Translations under genes and position numbers: made by a program
DNA from: Zobellia russellii
Lineage (GTDB): Bacteria; Bacteroidota; Bacteroidia; Flavobacteriales; Flavobacteriaceae
Direction: 5' to 3'
Length of the DNA: 64,000 bases
Assembly: GCF_018728565.1 (NCBI RefSeq)
Contig: NZ_JACSOI010000002.1
Location: 496,001 to 560,000 of the forward strand
Part shown: piece after piece, positions 28,801 to 36,863 of the stretch
Position numbering within the stretch: position 1 is the stretch's first letter
Layout: each line of letters starts with the position of its first letter
Notes under the pieces: generated by a model
What the model saw: only the letters and a program-made list of their open reading frames with translations
What the model was told of the DNA's origin: nothing
Database searches by the model: none

Positions 28801-29190
28801 TTAAAGACTCACGAATTCAGGAGTTGTTTCATTGAAAATCTTGGAAACAAAAAATTCAAACTTAGACCGTTACCTACCCCAGCTCAATTCTCTACGGTAA
28901 ATGCTATTCATACGCTAGATTTTGACCAAGACGGGAGATTGGACCTATTGCTGGGAGAAAACTTCCATGATGCCAACACAGAGCTAGGACGGTACGACGC
29001 CGGCTATGGAACGCTGTTAAAAAATATGGGAAACAGTAATTTTAAAGAAACACCCATTTCTACATCAGGATTGTTACTAGATAAGCAAACCAGACACATC
29101 AAAAGCTTGAGCAGTAAAAAGTACGGGGAGTTATTGATCATAAGTAACAACAATGACAGTCTGCAGTTTTATAGAACTTCAGCTCAATGA
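25807..29190 (+). CDS. FG-GAP/VCBS repeat lipoprotein with ASPIC/UnbV domain
   Basis: Large surface protein of 1127 residues. The lipobox at Cys30 (LLVSCQEK) predicts a lipoprotein. Repeated calcium-type DxNxDGxxD loops mark beta-propeller FG-GAP units. The first set is near residues 84-400 (GDLNGDGLDDLYF, ADVNGDGTLDIYV), an ASPIC/UnbV domain lies near 530-615, and a second set runs from about 670 to the end. Such proteins recur beside SusCD pairs in marine flavobacteria, where function is unknown; glycan or protein binding at the surface is likely. A second protein of this type starts at 63861. Confidence 0.85.
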   Translation: MPVLSFGRYSISPITRLKLLASFALLLVSCQEKEQPGTQVGENTLFQEVSSETTGVNFDNSVKASKTLNLFSYMYFYNGGGVAAGDLNGDGLDDLYFTGNQVQNRLYLNAGNFDFKDITEQTGTGGDSNSWYTGVSLADVNGDGTLDIYVSQIGKISGTNGHNLLFINQGNDEKGIPKFKESAIEFGLTVKGATTQTAFFDYDLDGDLDAYIMTHSNFNDGVLPRAEKRLISSPYGDKLFRNNGGKFTDVTKESGIYSSPLGFGLGISTADINKDGYPDIYIGNDFYEDDYLYINNGDGTFTEDLESRIKHTSRFSMGNDIADLNNDALPDILSLDMQAYEPEILKASHGEDSYAIFNYKLSFGYQHQYAHNTFQLNRDGEHFSEIARLSGIEATDWSWSVLASDYDLDGQKDLFITNGIFRRSNDMDYMQFLSGNEVQKQLRSGNYDYSNALTDKMPSYPLQNFFFKNNNNLTFTNTSSEWGGTKKGFSNGATYSDLDNDGDLDLVINNLNAKASILKNTTIENDSLTKDYLKIKLKGLAGNDYGIGAKVILKNKGQKQYQELLNVRGYLSSTPPYLNFAVGKNTIVDTVLVQWPNKQQTVLTNVNSGQVLSIAQENASTISLETKKTPKSLFTLLNNSELDIDYRHQENRFYEFNREHLIPHMNSTWGPPIAVGDLNNDGSDDFFVGGALNQPSKIYLQQFNGKFISSSSKALQTDAASEDTAADFVDVNGDGYLDLIVGSGSNQEIKPDPKSLTRLYINNGKGNFTRQDNFPKIYTTVSDLAIADFDKDGDNDVFISSRSVPGKYGSSPDSYLLKNDGKGSFSMDTSSQKLFEKCGMVNSAKWVDLNGDDWQDLVLVGEWMPIKVYYNSNGSLNKANPEANSLQFSNGWWNSLAYGDFDNDGDVDLVAGNLGLNSKLRATEKEPVQMYYSDFDKNGWPEGVTTHFIEGKEHVFSSKSLLEKQMVYLRKKFPTYSAFAQADFKAIFTPEELKNAEILKTHEFRSCFIENLGNKKFKLRPLPTPAQFSTVNAIHTLDFDQDGRLDLLLGENFHDANTELGRYDAGYGTLLKNMGNSNFKETPISTSGLLLDKQTRHIKSLSSKKYGELLIISNNNDSLQFYRTSAQ

Positions 29191-29265
29191 GGCTGCTTTT
29201 ACTAGAGGCTTAATTTAGTTGTAAATCACTTACAGTACTGTGTTAGCGCACATTTTGTACTAACA

Positions 29266-29320
29266 AATACATTTCGTGAACTGCAAGGCACACAGCTTTA
29301 TGAAATAAAACCCTTCTTTG
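29266..29320 (+). promoter_or_regulatory. Degenerate operator plus -7-like box before sulfatase 29356
   Basis: AATACAT (29266-29272) and GGCACAC (29287-29293) lie 21 bp apart. The centre GTGAACT (29276-29282) keeps the T and AC found at the same places in other copies. CTTCTTTG (29313-29320) follows after 19 bp; it matches TTTG but not the TA of the -7 consensus. The arrangement equals the five better copies, so this is probably a weaker member. It is the least certain of the six. Confidence 0.4.
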
Positions 29321-29355
29321 TATCTCATTATGCAAAAAACCGAAAAGTAATTCGC

Positions 29356-30837
29356 ATGAAAACGATTTTAAAGTATAGTTTCTCCATTTTACTTGTTTTA
29401 ATTACCCTTACAAGCTGCTCCAACGAGCAAAAAAAACCCAAAGAAAAGGATAGCGCCCAGGTTAGTAACTCCCCAAACATTATTCTATTCGTTTCTGATG
29501 ATCACGGCACCGATGCTATTGGCGCCTATGGGAACGAAGTAATCAAAACACCTAACTTGGACCAACTTGCCGCAGAAGGTGTACGTTTTGATAATGCCTA
29601 TTGTACCAGCGCCAGCTGCGCCGCTAGTAGGTCCGTTATACTTACCGGTCTTTACGGACATGCTACAGGCTCTTATGGACACGTTCATGATTATCATCAT
29701 TTTAGCAGTTACGATAACATAAAATCCCTCCCCGTTCTTCTTGAAAACTCAGGTTATGAAACGGCAAGAATTGGTAAATACCACGTTGCACCGGAATCTG
29801 TCTATCGTTTTCAAAAGGTCCTGGAAGCGGATCCCAGAAATACTGTTGAAATGGCCGAACAATGTAAAGAAGTGCTTAATTCAGATAAACCATTCTTTCT
29901 TTATTTCTGTACGGACGATCCACACCGTGGCGCTCCTTTTGAGTCGCACCCTTGGAACGTACCAAATAGTTTCGGGAACAAGAAAGAAGGTTATGAAGGA
30001 GTTGAAACGATTACCTATGACCCAAAAGATGTTGTAGTTCCAAGTTTCCTTCCGGACAGTAAAGAGAGTCGTGAGGAAATAGCCCAATATTACCAAAGTG
30101 TATCTAGAATAGACCAAGGCTTTGGCAAACTCATGAAAATGCTAAAAGATACGGGCAAGGATAAAAACACCATCGTCATTTATATTTCGGATAACGGAAT
30201 GGCCTTCCCCGGTGCCAAGACTACGGTTTATGAGCCAGGCATTAAACTCCCATGTATCATAAAAGACCCTTTGTCCGAGGTAAAAGGTGGCTCCGTAAAC
30301 AATGCCCTTATTTCATGGACAGACCTTACCCCTACTATTTTGGACATGGCGGAAATCTCCTATGATTCCAATGATTTTCATGGCAAATCGTTCAAGAAAA
30401 TAATGAGCCAAGAAAACCCAAAAGGATGGGATGAAGTTTATGCTTCGCATACCTTTCATGAAATTACAATGTATTACCCTATGCGAGTCGTAAGGGATAA
30501 AAACTACAAGCTTATTCGGAATATCGCATGGCGACAAGAATACCCCTTTGCTTCGGACCTTTGGGCGGCATCTACATGGCAAGAGGTATACCGAAACGAA
30601 AAAGAATACTACGGACAACGCAAAGTTAAAGATTACCTCTTCAGGCCTGAGTTTGAGTTGTTCGACCTATCAAAAGACCCGGAAGAAAGCATCAATTTGG
30701 CCACCGACCCAAACTACACCAATGTACTAGAGGCCCTAAAGACCAAAATGAAAACTTTCCAAAAAGAGACCAAAGACCCATGGCTCATTACTTGGGACCA
30801 TGATAATTCGCTTCAAGGCACCGGTGTAAACCTCTAA
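29356..30837 (+). CDS. Family S1 sulfatase, SGSH-like (lipoprotein)
   Basis: Sulfatase of 493 residues with lipobox Cys21 (LTSCSNEQ). Motifs are SDDHGTDAIGAYG (Asp48, Asp49), C-A-A-S-R with Cys88 as formylglycine precursor (a CxAxR form), GKYHVAP in place of GKWHLG, and SDNGMAFPGAKTTVYEPGIKLP. This layout is that of N-sulfoglucosamine sulfohydrolase-like enzymes and is shared with the sulfatases at 8028 and 46590. It leads a short unit with the first GH110 gene, 9 bp downstream. Confidence 0.92.
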   Translation: MKTILKYSFSILLVLITLTSCSNEQKKPKEKDSAQVSNSPNIILFVSDDHGTDAIGAYGNEVIKTPNLDQLAAEGVRFDNAYCTSASCAASRSVILTGLYGHATGSYGHVHDYHHFSSYDNIKSLPVLLENSGYETARIGKYHVAPESVYRFQKVLEADPRNTVEMAEQCKEVLNSDKPFFLYFCTDDPHRGAPFESHPWNVPNSFGNKKEGYEGVETITYDPKDVVVPSFLPDSKESREEIAQYYQSVSRIDQGFGKLMKMLKDTGKDKNTIVIYISDNGMAFPGAKTTVYEPGIKLPCIIKDPLSEVKGGSVNNALISWTDLTPTILDMAEISYDSNDFHGKSFKKIMSQENPKGWDEVYASHTFHEITMYYPMRVVRDKNYKLIRNIAWRQEYPFASDLWAASTWQEVYRNEKEYYGQRKVKDYLFRPEFELFDLSKDPEESINLATDPNYTNVLEALKTKMKTFQKETKDPWLITWDHDNSLQGTGVNL

Positions 30838-30846
30838 AAAATACAT

Positions 30847-32673
30847 ATGACTCACTTTAAATCTATAAAAACACTATACCTGAGCACTATTTTGTGTTTA
30901 GGCATGTATACATTATCTGCACAGCAAACCATTCATATTCAAGCCCAGGCCGAGGACATGACGCCTTTGGTTCGCAAAGCACTAGAGAATGCAACGGACA
31001 AAAACCTGACTTTGGTTTTTGATAAAGGGATTTATAAATTTTTACTGGATTACGCCACTCAGCGCTATTCCTACATCACCAATCATGGTAATGGACTCAA
31101 GAACATCATTTTCTTATTGGAAGATTTTGATTCCGTTACCATAGAAGGTAATGGTGCCGAATTTATTTTTCATGGTCAGGTTGCCCCTTTTCAAATTAAA
31201 AATTGCAAAAAACTCACGGTTAAAAATCTAAAAATGGATTGGGATATCCCATTCTTATTTCAAGGTGAAGTTCTTGCTGTTAATGAAACCGAAGGCTGGC
31301 GGGACATTAAACCTTTTACTCAAGGTTTTTCATGGGAACTAAAGAAAGAACACATTTTGTTCCCCAACATAGATGGCTTTACTTTTCCCGAATTGGGAAG
31401 CACCCTTGCCTTTGATGCGCAACATAAGCGGGTGGCCCATGGTGCATGGGATATGAGCAGTAGACCGCGTTGGGTAGAAAAACGCCCCAATGGCGTCCTA
31501 CGTTTTCATGAACATTTAAAACAATACCCGGCTGTAGGCTCAATTCTAAACTCAAAGGGAGACCATGACCACAACCGTTATGCCCCTGCTTTTCAAATTA
31601 CGTCTTCCAAAGATGTTCATTTGGAAGATATAACTATTCACCACGCATTGGGAATGGGTTTTCTTTTTGAACGAACTGAAAATATTACCATTAGCAATTC
31701 AGGTATTTATGTACGTGACGGTTCGGACCGGGTAGTTTCTACCATTGCAGATGCTACGCATTTTGCCAATTGCAAAGGCGACATTCTCATTGAGGACTCC
31801 ACCTTTAAACATATGTTAGATGATGGTACTAACGTACATGGCACCTATGTAGTTGTAGATAAGGTTTTGGATGACAATACCGTTCGCGTATCCCTTCAAC
31901 ATTTTGAACAAATGGGTTTTGAATTTGCTGCTTCGGGCGATGAAATCTGGTTCATTCAGCAGCCCAGCCCTAAAAGAGCCTCAGAAAACACGGTAGCCAG
32001 TGTTTCGGTCGTTAACGATAAATATTCGGACATCAGCTTTAAAAATAAACTTCCAGATAATTTAGCCGATGGCGATATCCTAGAAAACAAAACATGGAAT
32101 CCCACTTTTATAATGCGTGGTTGTACTATAAAAGACCATAGAGCAAGGAATATTGTCCTGAAAACACCCTTAAAAACAGTTATAGAAAACAACAATTTTT
32201 CTTCTATGATGTCCTCCATATTCTTTAGGGGGGAAACTTATTTTTGGTTTGAATCGGGTGCCGTAGAAGATGTCCTGATTCAGAATAACAATTTTGACCA
32301 TTGTGCCTATAGCGGAATGGAACATGCCATTTTAAACATAACACCTCGTCTAGGAAAGACTTTTGACCAGACCCAAACATATGACCGTAACATCCGCTTT
32401 ACTAACAACACCATCAAAACTTTTGATAATAGGATTGTATGGGCAGACCGGGTAGACGGACTCACTATTTCCGATAATGTAATTGAACAAGTGTCCGGTT
32501 CCGCTCCGCTATATCCAAACGCACATCAATTCGATTTTAAGAATTGTGACCATGTTGAGATTTACAACAACACTTACACAGGAGAAACGGAGAAGGTGCT
32601 TTCATCAGATGAATCATCCTCCAAAAACTTAAAATTTAAGCGAAACAAAGGGTTTGCAAAATATAAGAAATAG
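30847..32673 (+). CDS. GH110-type alpha-1,3-galactosidase, first paralogue
   Basis: Exported right-handed beta-helix protein of 608 residues (signal peptide ending near LSAQ). It matches the GH110 pattern: SYITNHGNG, the GNGAEFIFHG strand near residues 97-115, and TVKNLKMDW. Further on come HHALGMGFLFE, DATHFANCKGDILIEDS, and LDDGTNVHGTY with Asp325/Asp326, which are candidates for the catalytic acids. Known GH110 enzymes remove terminal alpha-1,3-linked galactose; a marine member is reported to be active on carrageenan-type fragments. The next gene is a diverged paralogue. The substrate is inferred. Confidence 0.72.
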   Translation: MTHFKSIKTLYLSTILCLGMYTLSAQQTIHIQAQAEDMTPLVRKALENATDKNLTLVFDKGIYKFLLDYATQRYSYITNHGNGLKNIIFLLEDFDSVTIEGNGAEFIFHGQVAPFQIKNCKKLTVKNLKMDWDIPFLFQGEVLAVNETEGWRDIKPFTQGFSWELKKEHILFPNIDGFTFPELGSTLAFDAQHKRVAHGAWDMSSRPRWVEKRPNGVLRFHEHLKQYPAVGSILNSKGDHDHNRYAPAFQITSSKDVHLEDITIHHALGMGFLFERTENITISNSGIYVRDGSDRVVSTIADATHFANCKGDILIEDSTFKHMLDDGTNVHGTYVVVDKVLDDNTVRVSLQHFEQMGFEFAASGDEIWFIQQPSPKRASENTVASVSVVNDKYSDISFKNKLPDNLADGDILENKTWNPTFIMRGCTIKDHRARNIVLKTPLKTVIENNNFSSMMSSIFFRGETYFWFESGAVEDVLIQNNNFDHCAYSGMEHAILNITPRLGKTFDQTQTYDRNIRFTNNTIKTFDNRIVWADRVDGLTISDNVIEQVSGSAPLYPNAHQFDFKNCDHVEIYNNTYTGETEKVLSSDESSSKNLKFKRNKGFAKYKK

Positions 32674-32743
32674 CAATGTTCATTCTTGTAAAACCTTAAT
32701 CTATAACTGGATTTTGGCCTATAAACAGGGACTTGAATGACCA

Positions 32744-32797
32744 AAGACATAATATTTACCCCTAAAGACAAAGAAAACACGCTAAGCCTATAATTTG
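32744..32797 (+). promoter_or_regulatory. Internal promoter between the two GH110 genes: operator plus -7-like box
   Basis: AAGACAT (32744-32750) and AAGACAA (32765-32771) lie 21 bp apart, with ATTTACC (32754-32760) between. The centre differs by one base from that of SusC1 and SusC2. After 18 bp there is ATAATTTG (32790-32797), which can also be read as TA-N3-TTTG from 32789. The leader to the ATG at 32835 would be about 30 nt. Confidence 0.65.
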
Positions 32798-32834
32798 GCC
32801 TAGAACAAACACTTTTATTAAACACGAGAAACCT

Positions 32835-34718
32835 ATGCCGAAAATTATAGCCCGTTGGTCCGTTTTTATATTTGCCCTAATTTCCACAAATATTTATGCT
32901 CAAAATACCGTTGGTGAGCAAGTGCTTTTCAATACATCTATTTCTGATGATGCCACACCAGCAGTATTGGCCCGCATACTGCGTGCGGATAAAGAGCCCA
33001 TTTCAGAAATAAAATTTGAAAAAGGAACCTATCATTTTTATCCGGATAAGGCATACGAGCGCTTTACCCGTATTTCTAACCATGATGATGTTATGGCCAA
33101 AACGGCCTTACCTCTTCTTGGTTTTAAAGAGCTGATTATAGACGGCCAAGGTTCTACCTTTATTTACCATGGCAGAATGATTCCTTTTCTGATTGAAGGT
33201 TCGCAAAATATCACGGTACAGAACGTAACTATAGATTGGGCCATGCCCTTCCATAGCGAAGGAACCATTGTGGCCAACGATGAAAAAAACAACACTTTTG
33301 ATGTTCAATTTTCAGATGAGTACCCTTATGAAATCAGGAACGAGCAACTAATTTTCCTAAAGGAATACTATGAGCATGATCTTGGACAATCTATTCTCTA
33401 CGACCCCAAAAGACAAGCAATTGCTTTTGACACTGAATCGTATACGTCCATTACCACTGTTCGAAACTCAAAAGTGCAGCACAACTTTGATAAAATAAAA
33501 TACAAATACAAAGTAGACCCACGTTCCAAAGTAGAAAAAGTTAGAGGTAAGGAAAACAATTTAAAGGTTGAAGAAATAAAGCCGGGTACCATTAGGATTT
33601 ACAACCATAAGAAAAAATTACCTCCCGTAGGTATGATTATGGTCTGCAAGGGAGACCAAAGCTTAAATCGTTTGGCCCCAGCATTTAGAATAACGGGCAC
33701 GGACGGTTTCAACGCCAACAACGTTACCGTACACCACGCTGGTGGTATGGGCTTGATTGCCGAAAATTCTTCCGATCTTATTTTAGATGGCTTTCATGTA
33801 AAACCCTCTCACGGCAGAATGGTTTCTACATCTGCAGATGCCACACATTTTGTAGGTTGCCGCGGTAAGGTTGTCCTTAAAAATTGTACGTTCAACAATC
33901 AATTGGACGATGCCACTAATGTTCACGGCACCTACCAAGAGGTAATAGATATTTTAGGTGATAACAGCATTGGTGTGCGCATGGGCCATGCACAACAACA
34001 AGGCTTTGCCATAGGAAAGAAAAACGATACCATTGGGTTGGTTAATCTTCAAAAATCATTTTTTGGTTACGATCACCTTACGTTAAAAAGCATTACCCCA
34101 ATAAATGGGAGATACCAGATTATTACATTCAATGAAAACATACCACCTACTTTAAAGACTGGCGACCTCATCGAAAACTTAGAAGGCTACCCGGATTTAC
34201 TGGTACAGAACTGTAATATTAGCCGAAATAGGGCTCGTGGCCTCTTGATATCCAATCCTAAAAACACCTTAATAGAGAATAATTTTTTCAGTACAGAAAT
34301 GGAAGCTATCTTAGTTCCTGTTGAGAGCAGCCATTGGTTTGAATCGGGCAACGCTGCCAATCTCACTATTAGAAACAACACGTTTCAGGACAACCAGCAT
34401 AGCGGATTTGATAGAGGTGTAATCCGTTTTGTTACAGATGACGACAATGACAACATCGCCTTTAAAAATATTCGGATAATTGATAACGAATTTAATCAGT
34501 TTGATAATATGATATTGGAAATTTCCAATGTAGACGGACTATTATTTGAGGGAAATACCATTACCAATTCAGGAACTTTTCCAATGTTGCACCCAGATAA
34601 TCCCGCCATTGAAGTAAAAGCGTCAAAAAATATAGTTTTTAAGAAAAACCGATATAAAGGAAAGGCCAAAAATATTTTAGAGACCGATGATATTATGTCC
34701 AAACTAAAATTCCGTTAA
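32835..34718 (+). CDS. GH110-type alpha-1,3-galactosidase, second paralogue
   Basis: Exported beta-helix enzyme of 627 residues (signal peptide ending near IYAQ). It repeats the motif order of the preceding gene: TRISNHDD, GQGSTFIYHGRMIPF, TVQNVTIDWAMPFHSEG, HHAGGMGLIAE, SADATHFVGCRGKVVLKN, and LDDATNVHGTY with Asp358/Asp359. Overall the two are well diverged, so they may act on differently sulfated alpha-galactosyl ends. The 161-bp gap before this gene holds its own promoter and operator. It is followed 31 bp later by the PA14-sulfatase. Confidence 0.75.
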   Translation: MPKIIARWSVFIFALISTNIYAQNTVGEQVLFNTSISDDATPAVLARILRADKEPISEIKFEKGTYHFYPDKAYERFTRISNHDDVMAKTALPLLGFKELIIDGQGSTFIYHGRMIPFLIEGSQNITVQNVTIDWAMPFHSEGTIVANDEKNNTFDVQFSDEYPYEIRNEQLIFLKEYYEHDLGQSILYDPKRQAIAFDTESYTSITTVRNSKVQHNFDKIKYKYKVDPRSKVEKVRGKENNLKVEEIKPGTIRIYNHKKKLPPVGMIMVCKGDQSLNRLAPAFRITGTDGFNANNVTVHHAGGMGLIAENSSDLILDGFHVKPSHGRMVSTSADATHFVGCRGKVVLKNCTFNNQLDDATNVHGTYQEVIDILGDNSIGVRMGHAQQQGFAIGKKNDTIGLVNLQKSFFGYDHLTLKSITPINGRYQIITFNENIPPTLKTGDLIENLEGYPDLLVQNCNISRNRARGLLISNPKNTLIENNFFSTEMEAILVPVESSHWFESGNAANLTIRNNTFQDNQHSGFDRGVIRFVTDDDNDNIAFKNIRIIDNEFNQFDNMILEISNVDGLLFEGNTITNSGTFPMLHPDNPAIEVKASKNIVFKKNRYKGKAKNILETDDIMSKLKFR

Positions 34719-34749
34719 CCAAACACTTTAGCAAACCATAAAACATTCC

Positions 34750-36846
34750 ATGGTACATTCAAGAGCTGCCTTACGATTTTTAACACTACTTCTTTTTGGC
34801 ATGGGCTATTCTTCCTTTGCGCAAGAAACCAAATCGATAAAAAAACCGAATATCATCTATATTCTCACGGATGATTTGGGGTATGGAGACATTGGAGCGT
34901 TCTTTCAAAACCAGAGAAAAGAAACAAATGATCGTAGCGAGCCTTATGCATTAACCCCACAATTGGACAAAATGGCATCTGAAGGGGTTATGCTTACCAA
35001 TCATTATACGGCAGCTCCGGTATGCGCACCATCACGATCGTCTGTACTATTGGGGGTTAGCCAAGGGCATGCCAATGTCCGCGATGGCCAGTTTGATAAG
35101 GCTTTGGCGGATAACCACACACTGGGCAACGTATTGCAAAAAGCAGGCTACAAAACGGCGGCAATTGGTAAATGGGGCCTACAAGGTTCAAATAGATGGT
35201 CAGAAAACGGAGATTCTTGGCCCGCACACCCCAACAATAGAGGTTTTGATTATTACTATGGCTATATACGGCATAGAGATGGTCATGAACATTATCCCGT
35301 TGAAGGTGTGTATCGCGGAAAAAAAGAAGTCTACGAAAACAAAAATGAGGTAAGTAAAGGACTGGACAAGTGTTATACGGGCGATTTATGGACGGCCGTT
35401 GCCAAAAAATGGATCGTAGAACAGGTAAAGGGAAAAGAAAACGAGCAACCTTTCTTTATGTACCTAGCTTTTGACACGCCACATGCCGTTCTTGAACTAC
35501 CCACACAGGCCTATCCACAAGGAGGCGGGTTACACGGTGGGTTACAATGGTTAGGAAAACCGGGGAACATGATAAATACGGCTTCGGGGAAAGTAGATTC
35601 GTACATTCATCCTGACTATGCCAATGTTACTTACGACCATGATAAAAATCCAAGTACGCCAGAGGTGGCTTGGCCGGACGTCTACAAACGTTATGCTACT
35701 AGCACCCGTAGAATAGACAGTGAGGTAGGCGATTTATTGCAATTGCTAAAAGACCTTAATATTGATGAAAACACTTTAGTGGTTTTTAATTCGGATAATG
35801 GCCCTTCTATGGAGTCTTATTTAGAAGAAGAATATACCGCCGATTTTTTTAACAGTTTTGGGCCTTTTGACGGTATCAAAAGAGATGTGCTTGAAGGTGG
35901 GGAACGTACTCCTTTAATTGCGCGTTGGCCCACTAAAATTCCGGCTGACCGGGTTATAAAGTCTCCGAGCATTGCCTATGACTGGCTCCCAACGTTTACT
36001 GAAGCCGCGGGTTATACTGCACCCGTAAATAGTGATGGGGTTTCTCTACTGCCTATTTTAACCGGAAACGGAAAGCAACAAGAAAGCCTTATTTATGTAG
36101 AGTACAACCAAAGTGGAAAAACACCGGAATACGAAGAATTTGCACCCAACAATCGCGGTAGAGTGCGAAAACAGATGCAAATGATGCGTGAGGGAGATAT
36201 TGTTGGCCTACGCTACAACATTCAAAGTGCGGATGACGATTTTGAATTCTACAATATTGTTGAGGACACGCACCAAACCCTAAACTTGGCTACCCTACCA
36301 AATATGGAGGCACTACAAGTACAGATGAAAGAACGAGTGCTTCAAGTACGCATGCCCGATACGAATGCTGCAAGACCTTATGACAACGCTGCAGTTCCTG
36401 CTGTTTCATTACATAATCCAAACAGCGGATTGAATTGGAGCGCATTCAAAAACAATGCACCTTGGTTGCCCAAAGTGGATGGTTTAACCCCTGTAGCAAG
36501 TGGCAAAATCGGTACACCTAATGTGGCTCAGGTAAAAGAGAAAGGCGATGTTTTTCTATTTGAGGGTTTTATTCAAATCCCTACGGAAGGCAGTTATACC
36601 TTTTCTTTAAAGTCTTCCAACAGTACGTTTGTCCGTATTCATGAAGCAAGTGTTATTGATGCCGATTACGGTTATGAAACGGGTTCCGAGAAAAAAGGCA
36701 CAATGAAATTAAAAGCGGGATACCACCCTATACGCATATATTATAAAAAGAAACCCGGAGCAACTCCTAAAATTGACTTACAATGGAGCGGCCCTACAAT
36801 TGAAAAAAGCACAATTCCCGAATCGGCGTTTTTTGTGATTAAGTAA
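34750..36846 (+). CDS. Family S1 sulfatase with C-terminal PA14 domain
   Basis: Two-domain exported enzyme of 698 residues (signal peptide ending near SFAQ). The sulfatase part has TDDLGYGDIG (Asp41, Asp42), C-A-P-S-R with Cys92 as formylglycine precursor, GKWGLQG, NSDNG and IKRDVLEGGERTP. After about residue 575 a PA14-type beta-sandwich follows, with FEGFIQIPTEGSYTF, GTMKLKAGYHPIRIYY and IDLQWSGP. PA14 often binds carbohydrate, so it probably holds the enzyme on its substrate. It is one of three consecutive sulfatase genes with gaps under 45 bp. Confidence 0.92.
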   Translation: MVHSRAALRFLTLLLFGMGYSSFAQETKSIKKPNIIYILTDDLGYGDIGAFFQNQRKETNDRSEPYALTPQLDKMASEGVMLTNHYTAAPVCAPSRSSVLLGVSQGHANVRDGQFDKALADNHTLGNVLQKAGYKTAAIGKWGLQGSNRWSENGDSWPAHPNNRGFDYYYGYIRHRDGHEHYPVEGVYRGKKEVYENKNEVSKGLDKCYTGDLWTAVAKKWIVEQVKGKENEQPFFMYLAFDTPHAVLELPTQAYPQGGGLHGGLQWLGKPGNMINTASGKVDSYIHPDYANVTYDHDKNPSTPEVAWPDVYKRYATSTRRIDSEVGDLLQLLKDLNIDENTLVVFNSDNGPSMESYLEEEYTADFFNSFGPFDGIKRDVLEGGERTPLIARWPTKIPADRVIKSPSIAYDWLPTFTEAAGYTAPVNSDGVSLLPILTGNGKQQESLIYVEYNQSGKTPEYEEFAPNNRGRVRKQMQMMREGDIVGLRYNIQSADDDFEFYNIVEDTHQTLNLATLPNMEALQVQMKERVLQVRMPDTNAARPYDNAAVPAVSLHNPNSGLNWSAFKNNAPWLPKVDGLTPVASGKIGTPNVAQVKEKGDVFLFEGFIQIPTEGSYTFSLKSSNSTFVRIHEASVIDADYGYETGSEKKGTMKLKAGYHPIRIYYKKKPGATPKIDLQWSGPTIEKSTIPESAFFVIK

Positions 36847-36863
36847 AAAAGAGAGAGAATCAA

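Noticed and set aside
29232-29241. Perfect palindrome ACAGTACTGT
   Set aside because: Only 10 bp, single occurrence, no relation to the promoter geometry; compatible with chance.
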